Below, one piece after another: positions 10,701-21,513 of a stretch of DNA of 64,000 bases. The stretch covers positions 1 to 64,000 of the forward strand of contig JAJKFJ010022030.1 of NCBI GenBank assembly GCA_027382625.1, given 5' to 3'. This DNA is from Tetmemena sp. SeJ-2015 (taxonomy: Eukaryota; Ciliophora; Spirotrichea; Sporadotrichida; Oxytrichidae). A program made the position numbers and the translations under genes. The notes under the pieces are model-generated. The model was not told the origin of the DNA, did no database searches, and worked only from the letters and a program-made list of their open reading frames with translations. Every line of letters starts with the position of its first letter. Position 1 is the stretch's first letter.

Positions 10701-13700
10701 TAGTTTAAAGATGGAGTCAGCATAACAAGATTATCTTTAAAAACATGAGCACCACCTCCTTATAGGAAGTGATTGAAGTTAATTGCGTAAGTGGAATAAT
10801 TGGGATATAAAACCCAATCTTATAATATTAATCTTTACCTCTGAAATGGTGGACTCCAAGACGACTATCGACCAACTCGCGAAATGTATAAACTCGAAGT
10901 AGGATCTCTATGAGGCTGCATTGAGGAACCAGTTCTTTCTGCCTTGCATTAAGTCAAAGCTCGTCACCGAAGACTACATCATGAACGTAATCAATGGCTC
11001 TACATGGTGTCCTCACTATCGAGAGATCAGACTTCTTCCCTGCCCCGACCACCAACTATAGATGAACTCGTTTAGAAGCTGCAGGCAGTCGCAGAAAAGC
11101 TGAACAAGAATCTTGGCATAGACAAGTCTCACATGCCCGACAAAAGATGGATCCTGGCTCTTCTCTCCACGCATTCGCCGAAAGATGAAATCTTCGCGAA
11201 AGATTATGTCGCTCCAAAGGTACAGAGAGGGGACACAATGTATCGCACCGTTGATTTTGGCTCCTACCTTCTTGGAGGGATTGCCACAATCGCAGAAGCG
11301 GGGCAAGGTGCTGAGGCTGGGTTTCGCTAACAAAGGGAAGGCCACTTTAAAGTACATGCGGCTAAGGGAGGCTCGGAACAAGATCCAAAATCAGATCGAG
11401 AAGGAGAAGGTGGAAATGGAAATGCGGAGGCAGAGCAAGGCTAAGTTCAGCGAGAAGTTAGCATTCACACAGCAGCAACCGGCGACCAAGGAGAGAACAC
11501 CTGCCAAAGGGAAGGCCATACAGTGATCAGACCGAGTGGCCACTAAGCAATGAGAGCAACGTCCGGTAGTGTGAGCGAGCGATAGCTTTAACTTAAGTTT
11601 AATTTAAATTTTAAATTGCATCTTTGAGTATGTGCTCGGGAGGGGTAGGGATGCAAGTATTAGTTAGATGGGAGACCGTGGTCTTCCTCCAGTCTTGCTT
11701 GAGCACGGACCAGAGCCGTTCGATTGGGTTGAGAGAGCAACTCTTGTGGATGGATAGATTGTCCATGAGAAGGACGCTCCCTAGTGAGAGGTGCGGAGCG
11801 TGCTCGGTGAGGAATGCGAGGAAGTGCCCGAGGTTGGTGCTGCCAACGAAGGTCTTGGAGTGCAGAGGCCTCCAGTCTCGCTGATAGCTCCGATAATAGT
11901 CATAGAATTGCCGCGCGTGCTGGGAATTTGAACTTTCATGCTCTCCTTGAGCAAGCTTCGTTTGGGAGACTGCCACGCGTTGAAGGTCGACTCGTCAATG
12001 AAGACCAAGTGACTGCCCTCGGAGATCCACCGGGTCACTCGCTTGTAAAAATCCTGCTGCCTCTCCTGAGCCTCCCGCTTCTTCTCCTCCTTGCGTATGT
12101 AAGCGTATCCAGCAGCGCGGTACTTAACTCCATGCGTCTGTACACTTATCTTAGCCCGAAAGTCGAAAGCAGTGGTATCCTATAGTGGAGGTGGAGGTAG
12201 TGGCAGCGCTGCTCCAGGTTGAGATGGGTTGTTTCGGTCTCCGGGGAGAAGAGGCCGGCGTCCTCTCTTGCTCTTGTTGACCTCAACCGTGTAGTTATTC
12301 TCGCGCCAACGCTGAATTATCATATTAACCGCGCCTGTGCGGAGTCCAAGAATATTTGCAACTGCAGGATAGGTATGCTTGGGATGCTTGTCCGAAGAGA
12401 GAGATCCATATCTTAGATAAACTGCAGAGAGCTATTGCTCGTAGGATATTACCTGCCGAACTCTCAGCCTGAATGGCCTGGCTTTCTTGATAGCCTTCGG
12501 TTTAATCTGAAGGAGCCTACTCTCCAAGTAGGGTGTGAGGTTCATGCCAGGAATGTGCAAATGTGAAATCTGCTGTGCGAGAAGGGAAGAGTAAGTAGGG
12601 TCGAAATCCTGGAACTTCCGCTTCCGCGTTTGTCGCTCTTTGAAGATTCCATTTAGAATAAGAATTGATTATATTTGTAATAACGCAAATTAATGACAAT
12701 CGCTTCCTATTAGACTGAGTTATAGTTTTTTCTCCGAGCTTAGAGTAATTGCTCTCTGTTGAGAAGTGTGAGAGTTATATTCTTCTGTATTTTGTAATCA
12801 GAAAAGGTTTTGCTTGTGAAAAGTGAAGATCATGTACTTGATGTTGCTAAAAATACGTGAATTCAAACATACTTTTGTAACACTTTGACCTATACAGCGA
12901 AGATGAGTCACTATTGATTGGGAGGGATATCTTATTTGTCCTAAAAGCTAGCCTTCTCGTCTACCACCTCGAAATTTTATAAGTTGATGTTGTTGATGTA
13001 TTGTTATATTGGTCGTACTAGTAGATGTGGTTGTTGTTTATGTAGTCATTTAATTTAAGCCTATTTTTAAATCGTAATATATTGGGAACTATTAAGCAAT
13101 GATATAATTATTTTCGACGATACAACCAGCATATACCCTCTATATTACTTTAATTCATTAATGATATAATTCATTCTTAGCTCTTGGCTATGAAATTTAG
13201 GTAAGAAGGTTATTTCAGCTTAAAAAAATCGCTTAAATAAAGAATGCCTATAAATTCGTGAATATATAATTTTAATTGTTAAATTCGTAAAATGATAATT
13301 AGAAACAAAAAAATAAAATTGCTATTCTCTATCTTTAAATTCGTCAGATAGGATTATTTTCCTCACAAAAATCAATCGGCATTTGATATTTTAAAAGTTG
13401 ATTTAGCATAGTGAGATACAATATTTGCAAAAATTATTTGAAGAAGAATCAGTTAAAAAGAAGATTTCATAAAAAGGAAAATTTATCTCTGCTCATATTA
13501 TATTAACGCTTTTCAAATATAAAAAAAGATTTTATGAAATAAGATTTTTTACTGAGTCGCTACAAAATGTGGGAGGCGTGTATTCTCCATTTTTAATCTT
13601 ACCCATTGAAAAATAATTGGAGGCAAGAAAAGGATGCTTGCCCTCAACCATATAATAAAGTATACATCCAATAGCCCAGATGTCCACCTTATAATCATAA

Positions 13701-14658
13701 CTCTCCCAATTAAGAATTTCTGGCGCCATATAAACCTTAGTTCCAGCGATTTCAAAAGTAAACTACTAGGATTCTAAAAACTTTGCCAACCCAAGATCTG
13801 CTATTTTTATCTCACCTTAGTTATCAAACAAGATATTCAAAAATATTTTCAATTTAAAATTTAATTTTATTAAGGTAAATTAAGAAACTATTTAAGTGAA
13901 GAATAAGTAAATGGCATTGATATTTAGTTCATTATTTCTCAAGTACTAAACTTGGAAAACACTGTCATCAGAATGTCTGATTGCTTAGAGTTTGGTTTCT
14001 GCTTATCTTTGTAAACAGTGAAAAGGGATGAAATTGTGAGAAAATACCGAAATCTGCTAAAAACGCTCTGCGATGCTAGATGTTCCTATTCCAGTTGCAA
14101 GATTTTATATTTTTCATTGATATCATTCGTCCATATGGCAGTATTTTGAGCTTAAATTAAATTATTTCAATTTATCAAGACTTATATTGCCTCAAATTTT
14201 AGTCTTCAAAGAGATAGATGGAGGCAATAGATACCTTTTTAAATTACTTAATTAAAGGAATTTTATTGTTTATTAGTTGTTTTATGATTGTCAGGCTTGA
14301 TGTCTCTGTGAATCATTTTTTAGGAATGGCATTCATGAAGTCCGTTGAGTAACTTTTCGATATATTTGATTGCTTCACTTTCTTCTACTCAGCCTTTGTC
14401 AATTAACTGTTGAAGAGTTCCATTTGGGCAATACTCCATTACTACATAAGGTGGCTGTAAAGAGGAATCTATGTAGCGGATGACATTTGGATGGTCAATA
14501 TTTTTCATAGCTTTAATTTCTGTCATGATTAAATCCATTTTGACGGCATGAAATTCCTTCATCGCAAGGATCTTATTGTCTGAAGTTCTTTCCACTTTGT
14601 AAACAGTCCCGAAAGCCCCACTCCCTATTTTTTCTAACCTTTTGAACTTTATTTCCAT
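7702..14658 (-). CDS. Serine/threonine protein kinase 1 with C-terminal duplicated domain, split over 7 kb of germline DNA
   Basis: MDSs run right to left: 14287-14658, 13535-13837, 10064-10438, 7702-8367. The first gives the Gly loop (GSGAFGTVYK), AMKEF with the ATP lysine, hinge MEYCPNG and HRDIKPDN. The second gives ADLGLAK (DLG for DFG), MAPEILN and DIWAIGCILYY. The third gives MLTVDRILRPSA and the first C-terminal repeat (GYNFNIQDQTITI). The fourth gives IQLWTVPY, the second repeat (GYTIKSQGTMIEMRVEKISN) and TFIFNGTYES before TGA. Pointers are AAT, TTATTTCA and AAATTA. The start is placed by comparison with the neighbouring paralogue. Odd: an in-frame TGA at 14389-14391, between hinge and catalytic loop, where the paralogue has a sense codon, so this copy may be dead. 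Related to kinase 2. Confidence 0.7.
8368..10069 (-). other. Candidate 1.7-kb IES, pointer AAATTA (kinase 1)
   Basis: AAATTA lies in the same codon phase at both edges, and excision links NSGPILVNKL to HFDDMKIQLW in frame. The join adds about ten residues relative to kinase 2, and six-base AT repeats are common here, so the exact pointer is uncertain. The interior is AT-rich with no recognised gene. Confidence 0.5.
10846..11526 (+). pseudogene. Transposon accessory ORF (about 22-25 kDa), frameshifted
   Basis: ATG at 10846 opens a frame (LAKCINSKQDLYEAALRNQF..) whose G/C content is far above the flanks. The reading switches frame near 11,065-11,095 (into KLQAVAEKLNKNLG..) and again near 11,270-11,300 (into KRGKVLRLGFANKGKA, then a K/E/Q-rich basic tail). 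Two shifts indicate decay. It ends at TGA 11524-11526, directly against the stop of the convergent transposase. Its size and pairing recall the small ORF of Oxytricha TBE elements, but I could not confirm sequence homology. It sits inside an IES, so it would be eliminated from the macronucleus. Confidence 0.55.
11527..12665 (-). pseudogene. Tc1/mariner (IS630-like) DDE transposase, decayed
   Basis: A helix-turn-helix region (ILGLRTGAVNMIIQRWREN) followed by a basic linker leads to the DDE core: FIDESTFNAWQ (first D), LLMDNLSIHKS (second D), and SLNPIERLWSVLKQDW (E). About 350 residues, near 40 kDa. In-frame TAG codons read as Q (YEQQLSAVY, PPPPLQD), so it has adapted to the ciliate code. Decay: a one-base frameshift near 11,880, and a deletion that brings the second D within about 13 residues of the E, where this superfamily normally has 30 or more. 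No ATG is evident in the conserved frame. The stop TGA (11527-11529) abuts that of the convergent ORF. Confidence 0.75.
13838..14289 (-). other. IES of 452 bp, pointer AAT (kinase 1)
   Basis: Interrupts the catalytic loop exactly after HRDIKPDN. Joining at AAT gives [19 protein letters not shown], matching kinase 2, which has no insert here. Confidence 0.8.
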
Positions 14659-15235
14659 TTCAAAATTGGTAAGAATTAAATTCTCAGTGCGCAATTCTTG
14701 TCTAAATTAATTTATTTTAATTAAACTTATTGACAAATCCATTCAAAGAAATTAGTAATTAAAACTAATTTAGTATTCATCTAAAATTATAGAAAAATAG
14801 ATTATAAAGTATCTATTTTAGCTATATAGAACAATCAATTGCTTTTAAATGACTCATCAAAGATGCTCGAGGTCATTAAGGGAATTATAAATAAATAACA
14901 GGCAAATAAACTTAAATTAATAATGCTCAAGCATCATTTTCAATGGAGAATAATGATATTTCATTGGTAGTATCTAAAATATAATTATATAAATTTTTAT
15001 TTGACTTGAAGTTAGGCCTAAAAAATATTTTAAAACCTACAACATATTTTTCTAAATTCATCTCTAAGAACTCATTTTTACGGAAAATAATAAATGTCAA
15101 ATATGTGAGTTTAATTTAAGAAATAAAAATTTAGAAGAGTAAAATATTCATGATCTCTAATTGATATCTATTTTACTTTTTCCTCTCCAATTTTTTAATT
15201 ATCAAATGAAACATATTAACTCGAGTTTAAGCATA
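14659..15235. other. AT-rich spacer between the two kinase genes
   Basis: No supported gene. It separates the start of kinase 1 (14658) from the stop of kinase 2 (15236). Confidence 0.5.
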
Positions 15236-17886
15236 TCAGAGTGTTTCATAAACCCCATCGAAAACAAATGTCTCTACAGTGACAAATTCGTCATCCCTCA
15301 GCTCCTATAACTTGAAGGCTGGTTTGTAGCATCCTGCTTTTATTTTAAGTAGATCAGTCATCTCCTTTAAACCTGAGATGGACCCATCCTTCTCGATTTG
15401 GCCTAAGTCTAAAGTTCCTAAGATAAAGAAGTTTTGCTTCTTATATTCCTCTTCCTCCATATCTTCAATATTATCATTATAGAAAACAATTAAAATCAAA
15501 GACAAGTCTACAGTTTTATAATTTCCTTAATCTACATGTCGATGAGTCATCTCTTCTGTTTTATCCACTAGCTCCTTTCAATAAAAATATATGGAATTAT
15601 TATGCATGATACTAAGGGATTCAAAACTCTTTAATAGAATAGGAATAATATTATTTATTTAGAATTTATTTTTGAAATTAATCAAAAATATACTCTTGAA
15701 AGAGTGAGTTATTATTTATCTTGTTATTTAGCTCTCAAAATTAAAGAGAATTAGAGATTAAATGTTTGAATTTTTACTCTTGGTAATTAGTAAGTATGAA
15801 AAATTTATAATAAAAAGTTTCACTCATCAAAGAGCATCAAGAAATTTATTTAAGGACTAAAGATTAACTTTTGAGTGTAAATTTGTTTAATTAAAGTATT
15901 TTTATACTTAAAACGATTAAGTAAAATAATTAAACTTCAAAAGATTGATTTAGCTGTGCATAATTAATCAGAACTCAATTATATTCAACTTTTCATTGAA
16001 TTTTAACTTAACTTTTCTTATTTCTATTCTATATTTATAATATTGAAGACTACAAACAGTATGCGAAGTTTTCCTGTCTAATAAGAGTACAGATTGTTGA
16101 TTTTCTAAATTCTAATTTCAATTTTCTCTCCTTTCTGTTTCGTAGAATATCCTATGTTTCCTGCCATCTCTAGTTTTTCCTCGTAAATTTGAATAGGCTT
16201 TTCAAAGATGATATAATCCGTTCTACACCACTCTTCGTCAATTTATGATATCAGATTCATGAGTATAATATGCTTTCTACCACTTTTATTTGCAGGTTTT
16301 CTCCTCATAGTTCTACTAAACTCTTAGAAGTACTGATCTTTTTCCAAAGTTTACATAAAATCGTGTTAAGCTAATATATAACCTGGAGCACTCTTATACC
16401 ACTGCAAATCTTTACTTTCTTGATATGGGATTGCCCAAAGCTCTATCTTAATAGCGCCAGACTAACAATCACTCTTATTCATAATTCTTTCAGCTTGAAT
16501 CTTGACAGTCAACTCTCTATTGTTAAGAGAGTATCCACACTTTCCTTCGAATAGTAATGAGGATTTAGAAGCAGAGATTTTCTCTAATGATTCTTCATTT
16601 ATGTCTTAATTTTCATCATTCTACTCTGAGTCTTTATTTTCTTCTAGTGATTACTCAACCAAGAGGTTCTAATCTTCATCCAGAGATTGTTATACATCAT
16701 CGTTGAAGTTCATATTTTCATCAACTGGCTACTCATCCTATAGGTTTTTAGTTTCTTCAATTGGTTGCTCATCCTAGAGTTTTTCCTTTTCTTCAATTGG
16801 TTGCTCATCTTAGAACTTTTAATTTTCTTCAATTGGTTGCTCAACCTAAAGATGTTCGTTTTCTGTAAGTGATTGCTCAACCTAAAGATGTTCGCTTTCG
16901 GGAAGTGGTTATGCATCCTCGAGCCTATTATTTTCTAGAATGGGTAATGTATCTTCGAGCCTTTTTTTTCCTTCAAGTGGCTACAAAACTTAGAGGTTAT
17001 TATTTTCTTGAAGTGGCTACAAAGCCAAGAGGTTATCATTTTATTAAACTTGCTACTGAGGTATATGTTTTTAATTAAACTCAAGTGGTGGTAACAAGAT
17101 TAGATTTTAGAAAGCTAATGACTTCAAATATTCTGGCTTTTTGTAAAACATTTGAATAATCTCTCTAATATCTTTTGCACTGGGCCTCTTTTGAGGATCA
17201 ACTTAGAGCATACTTGAGATTATGAAAGCTGCATCTTCACTACAATTCTGAGGATAAGGGTAAAATCCAGTTTTTATATTTTCATAAAATGACCCACTAT
17301 TAGCTTAAAAAGGGTGAAATCCTTCAATTAAGTAGTAGAGAATGCAGCCTACAGCCCAAATGTCCACTTTATAGTCATATCTCTTTCTGTTTAAAATCTC
17401 AGGAGCCATATAGAGAGGAGTTCCAGCTTGCTTTTAATAGCTTGACTTAGATTCTAAGAACTTGGCAAGTCCCAAATCTGCTATCTTTATTTTCCCGTTT
17501 TTATCAAACAAGATGTTGTCTGGCTTGAGGTCCCTGTGGATTATATTTTAAGAGTGACACTTCTGTAATCCGCTTAGAATTTGCTTAACCACTCTCAACG
17601 CCTAATCTTCATTTAAAGGTCCTTCGAATATTCTATGCTAAAGACTTTTATTAGGGCAGTACTCCATAATGATGTATGGTGGCTTGATGTTAGAATCAAT
17701 GTAGCGCACCACATTTTTGTGATCTATCTTTTGCAACGCTTAAATCTCAGAAGTAATCATCTTCATATCTAGTCCAAAAAATTCCTTCATCGCAAAGATT
17801 TAATTGTCTGATGTCCTTAATACCTTATAGACCATCCCAAATGCACCTTTGCCTATTTTCCCTTTCCTCTTAAATTTTGGTTGCAT
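15236..17886 (-). CDS. Serine/threonine protein kinase 2 with 12-residue repeats and C-terminal duplicated domain
   Basis: The start at 17886 leads directly into [15 protein letters not shown] (ATP lysine), [11 protein letters not shown], hinge [25 protein letters not shown] (DLG for DFG), [19 protein letters not shown] and RPSAKDI, a complete kinase domain of about 265 residues. Then comes a run of about eleven 12-residue repeats of the form EQPIEENxKLQD, rich in E and Q. The C-terminal region has two related beta-type repeats ([18 protein letters not shown] and [18 protein letters not shown]) and ends [13 protein letters not shown]. One IES (15473-16044, AATATT). It lacks the in-frame TGA of kinase 1 and reads open, so it is probably the working copy. 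Target unknown. Confidence 0.85.
15473..16044 (-). other. IES of 572 bp, pointer AATATT (kinase 2)
   Basis: Joining at AATATT turns RILFVVFN into [18 protein letters not shown], in frame and matching kinase 1 (LLFVVFDYDKNMTDEQYK). The right end of the excised DNA also reads [11 protein letters not shown], a look-alike of the same strand, so an alternative boundary is possible. Confidence 0.65.
16640..17060 (-). repeat. Coding minisatellite, 36-bp unit
   Basis: About eleven imperfect 36-base units within kinase 2 encode a 12-residue motif ([24 protein letters not shown] and variants). They form an acidic, Q-rich linker between the kinase domain and the C-terminal domain. Only the first and last units have diverged far. 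Confidence 0.8.
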
Positions 17887-19192
17887 TATGAAAATTGGTA
17901 AGATAAGATAATCTCAATTGAGTCTATTATCAACTATAAAATCATATATTCCTCTTTTAATTAAAGTCCACTTTAAAATTGTCTTCATTAGATAAAATGA
18001 ATGCTTAATAAGTTAAATCATTTTTATTCCAGTTAAGATGTTTAAGTGTTATTGCATTTATTTTCTTCTAATTTTAATATGTGAGAATGTCATTTAACTT
18101 TAGATTATAAATTAAAACTTATCCACAAACAATATTTCTCGAATGTTTTGAGTATGTAATTTTTGAATAGAGTACATTTTTAGATTTATATTTTTTTTAA
18201 TTCAGTATTTCTTTGAAAATTAATTCTCATGGCAGCATTTAAAGTTTAGTAGCCTGCTTTTCTATTTTACTCTTAAAATAAATTGAGCGGCCTCTATTTT
18301 GCATCACTTGGCTTGTCTTTTAGCTTTCAAGTTAAGTAGAAATCGGGTAATGGTAGTTTTATTTGAGAAAATACGCTTTTTTTTAAACATTTATATCTTC
18401 TTTTTTATTTCCTCTATATTAAAAATAGAAGTTTAAATTTTTTTAGTATGAATAATACTGGTGGGACTTCTCCTAATTCCTTTCTTCCTCATTAAAAAAA
18501 GGTTTTTTTTAATCTCTCATTTGGCTGCGTTTTAAGAAATTTTTTAATAATTCACGAGCTTATAAATTATCTAAATAATTTTATCCCCAAAAATCTTATC
18601 AATAAAAAGACAATATTTATATTAAATACTTACTTTTTAAAAAAATATTCCTACTAAAGTAATTAAATTTAATTAAGCCTTTTTATATAATCTTTTTATA
18701 TAAAGAAAGACTTTAACACAGGAAAATCTCATCATTATCCAATGGTTGAAAATAGAGGTTAAATTTCCAAGGTAATCAAAATTTTTTACAAGCGAGAATA
18801 TTAAATAAAATTCTATAATCTTTAAATATGACCCATTAAAAATAAATATATCCTTAGAGCAATCAAATTTAGAATAAGGAAAATGCAAATCCTCTTTGCT
18901 AAACCTATTTCATTGTAACATTATGATTTATTTAAGAGTCGTTTAATTTCTTTTCTTAAGTTTATTGCTTGGAGATATTGAATTTCATATAAAAATATTT
19001 ATTTCTTGCTGCAAATAAATTAATTTGTAATCTAGAATAAATATATTGTAACTTAAATTAAAAGATAGAAAAAGTTTCCCCACAATTAAAGTTTAGTGCT
19101 TAAAATTTGTTGATTATTTGCAAAAATTATTGATAAATAATTAAAATTTGCCTTTTCTTGCAAATTATCTAAGAAAGATTCAAAATATCGGC
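17887..19192. other. AT-rich stretch, no gene seen
   Basis: About 1.3 kb, AT-rich with T and A runs. Open frames here are short and show no family signature. Confidence 0.5.
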
Positions 19193-20743
19193 TCACTATT
19201 AGTTTTGCTGTTAATGATTATGCTATTACTAGGTATGGCTTTTATTAAAAAACAACAAACATTATTTGATATTTATTATAGTTTCTTTTAGGCTTTGTTG
19301 GTTGTTCATAATCTCATTATTTGAGACTGAAAGAATTTGGCCGATTCCTTGGTTTCCCTGAATCATATACATTTACTGAGGCGGAGTCTACCCATGTGAG
19401 CCTGCCTTGTTAGCCATTTGGATATCATTTGCATTCTAGTTGCCTGCTATGGCTGAGTTCCTGTTCAATAGGTTTGAGATATAACCTGTCTGAGGCTATG
19501 TCTAGCCAAGAGTTGTCTTAGGTTGATTCTGCTGCTAGCCAGGAGAAATCAATGAGGGGAACTGCTGCATGATTACATAGCCTGGGTTTATCTGCTGTTA
19601 AGGAGAGGTGCCCGATATTTGCATGGGTTGGATCGAAGAATAGACCCAAGGAGGAGTGCCGCTCGACAGATTGGAGAGTGGGGTAGCTTGCTGATTTTGG
19701 AAGTTCTAGTTCTACACTAGGAATGTCTGAGGGGAAACACCTTGATGTCCTCCGCCCAGAGGAGGAGTGTATTTTGCAAAGCCTTGTCTAGTTAAACTCT
19801 GAGTCTGATGGGATAATACTATATTTACTAAAGAGAGATGCTTGGTTGTACTTGATATGGATGGGTCTGAACATCTCGTTAACATTTTGAATTTGGAAGA
19901 AGCCCATTTGGTTGTTTGCAGTGTCAGCTCCAACAGTGTTATTAAGGACAGTGTGAGCTTGGTTTTGAGTGGGAGTGCCATTAGCTGACTAGCCTGGGAG
20001 GATGCTGATCGGCTGGATGGAAGTGAGACCCGAATCAAGAATCTCCCTCACGTCATTCAGTTTAGATATGATTAACTGATTCTCATTGTGGCTCTAATAA
20101 GTGTAGCATCCTTCTCTGGTGATAATCAGTATTTTAGAAAAAAGCTAATCAATTGATAAAAATTGTAATCAAAACCTCTCTGGTGTTTTCCTCAAGGAAC
20201 TTCTTCTCGTTTACCTTATAGTCAATCTTCATTTCAGAGTTAGAGCCATCGTTATTGCCTTGCGCTCTCTGGAGCTTGTTAGTGAGTTTATCTAGACTGG
20301 CTACCATAGAGTTGCTCCTGCTTAGCTTCCTGATCGGAACAGGTTGGCCTCCCGACAGTCTTGGATCCTGCCCGTTGGGAATAGCCAAATGACAATATGA
20401 ATTGCAATTACTATCAATTTCGCTAATTAAAATTAGGGCTTGTCTAATCTAAACTCATCTTATTGGAGCCTTGCGTGCCTTCATTCCCGAATCTGTTAGC
20501 TCTAAACTGTGCAACACTAGCAGGGAATCTATTAGTCTCTATGATCTCATCCATTTATTTCTTGAGAGCTGCTTTGACTGAGTCCTTGACTTCTTATTCA
20601 ATTAACTACGCCAAGTTCTTAACCTTATTGGTATTCTGAGGAGTCTGCTCTATTATCTATTTGAGGATATAGTTGATCTTTGTTCTTCCTCATCAATTGT
20701 CTAAAGCAAATGAGTGCGACTCATAGATTTAAATTTTCTGCAT
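19193..20743 (-). CDS. Unidentified Q/N-rich protein with helical N-terminus
   Basis: From ATG 20743 the N-terminus reads IYESHSFALD, then (after two in-frame TGAs near 20,685-20,690 that a small IES could remove) INYILKQIIEQTPQNTNKV and a charged helical stretch KDSVKAALKKQMDEIIE. A middle part has SRSNSMVASLDKLTNKLQ. The C-terminal half is disordered, rich in Q, N, P, S and G, many Q being TAA/TAG. An IES at 19812-19860 (CCAT) links FRPIH to QTQSLTRQGF. At least two further breaks (about 20,050-20,150 and 20,390-20,460) were not solved. No family recognised. Confidence 0.55.
19812..19860 (-). other. IES of 49 bp, pointer CCAT
   Basis: Only the CCAT pair restores the frame from MFRPIH into the Q-rich tail; other shared words nearby give the wrong phase. 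Confidence 0.65.
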
Positions 20744-20918
20744 TTGCTTGTAAAGATATAATTTGAATGCGTTAATAAGAATTCGCTATTAATAAAGAGG
20801 CAAAAGAGTGAGGATGAAATCGGTTTGTTTGTTATGAGATTGAATTAAATGCGATAAAGGATCTGCAGCCTATATATTAATATTATCTACTTTAACTTAT
20901 TGCTTCCAGCACCTAAAA

Positions 20919-21329
20919 ATGTTAAACCGAAGGAGTTCCCGCGACTCAGACTCGATGCTCGATGTCGGCCAGCCAAGAAAGAGCTGTAAGCTTATCACCA
21001 TATTATCAAAATATGCAATGTGGACAATTTTCGAAAAAAGGGATTTAAATTTTAAGTGATATTAAGTTAGCGAATTAGCAAGGAGCAGAGAAAGAAGTGT
21101 TGAATCATTCCAGCACAAAATAAAGAAGGAATTAGATGACATAGAGAGATCCATTGGTGGATAAGAGTCAGCAGAACAGCACAGACAGGAAGATTCTCAC
21201 CCTTTCATATTTAAGAGAGAGATAAATGGAAATTAAATTTACCTTTCAGCTAGGTAAACCATCTAAAAAAGGCTATCGCCAAGGAAAAGGAAAAACGCGA
21301 ATAAAGTAACTAACATTTTGATTAAATGA
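20919..21329 (+). CDS. Small basic R/S/K-rich protein
   Basis: ATG 20919 starts RRSSRDSDSMLDVGQPRKS. A GT-AG intron (about 20,983-21,079) leads in phase into SRSRERSVESFQHKIKKELDDIERSIGGQE and a basic tail, TGA at 21327-21329. About 105 residues, with a short predicted helix. Divergent from the upstream minus-strand gene (about 175 bp between starts). The exon could instead belong to the MYB gene downstream, but the TGA argues for a separate gene. No family recognised. Confidence 0.5.
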
Positions 21330-21513
21330 GTATGCATTGTCTTAAATGATTAGAATCATTATGCTTGACTCTATTTAGAGCACAATAGAACTCAATCCGA
21401 AGTACTCTGACAGATCTTACGATTCTGGAGAAGAGATGAAGCTACATTCAAAATTTTCACATTTATTATTGTTGGTTTATTCTAGATCTAAGTTGGAGGC
21501 GCAGCACTAGAGG

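Larger units (their letters stand above)
10439..13542 (-). other. 3.1-kb IES carrying a Tc1/mariner-type element, pointer TTATTTCA (kinase 1)
   Basis: The 8-base direct repeat TTATTTCA (seen as TGAAATAA at 10431-10438 and 13535-13542) lies at the end of CSDSVKNLIS and the start of KMLTVDRILRPSA. Joining the copies gives an uninterrupted kinase C-lobe. Inside lie a GC-richer block with two convergent, decayed transposon ORFs (10846-12665) and AT-rich flanks. No terminal inverted repeats or C4A4 ends were recognised. Confidence 0.8.

Noticed and set aside
18673..18888. Minus-strand ORF in the 18.7-kb AT-rich region
   Set aside because: Composition follows the AT background with no motif, and it is only about 70 codons long.
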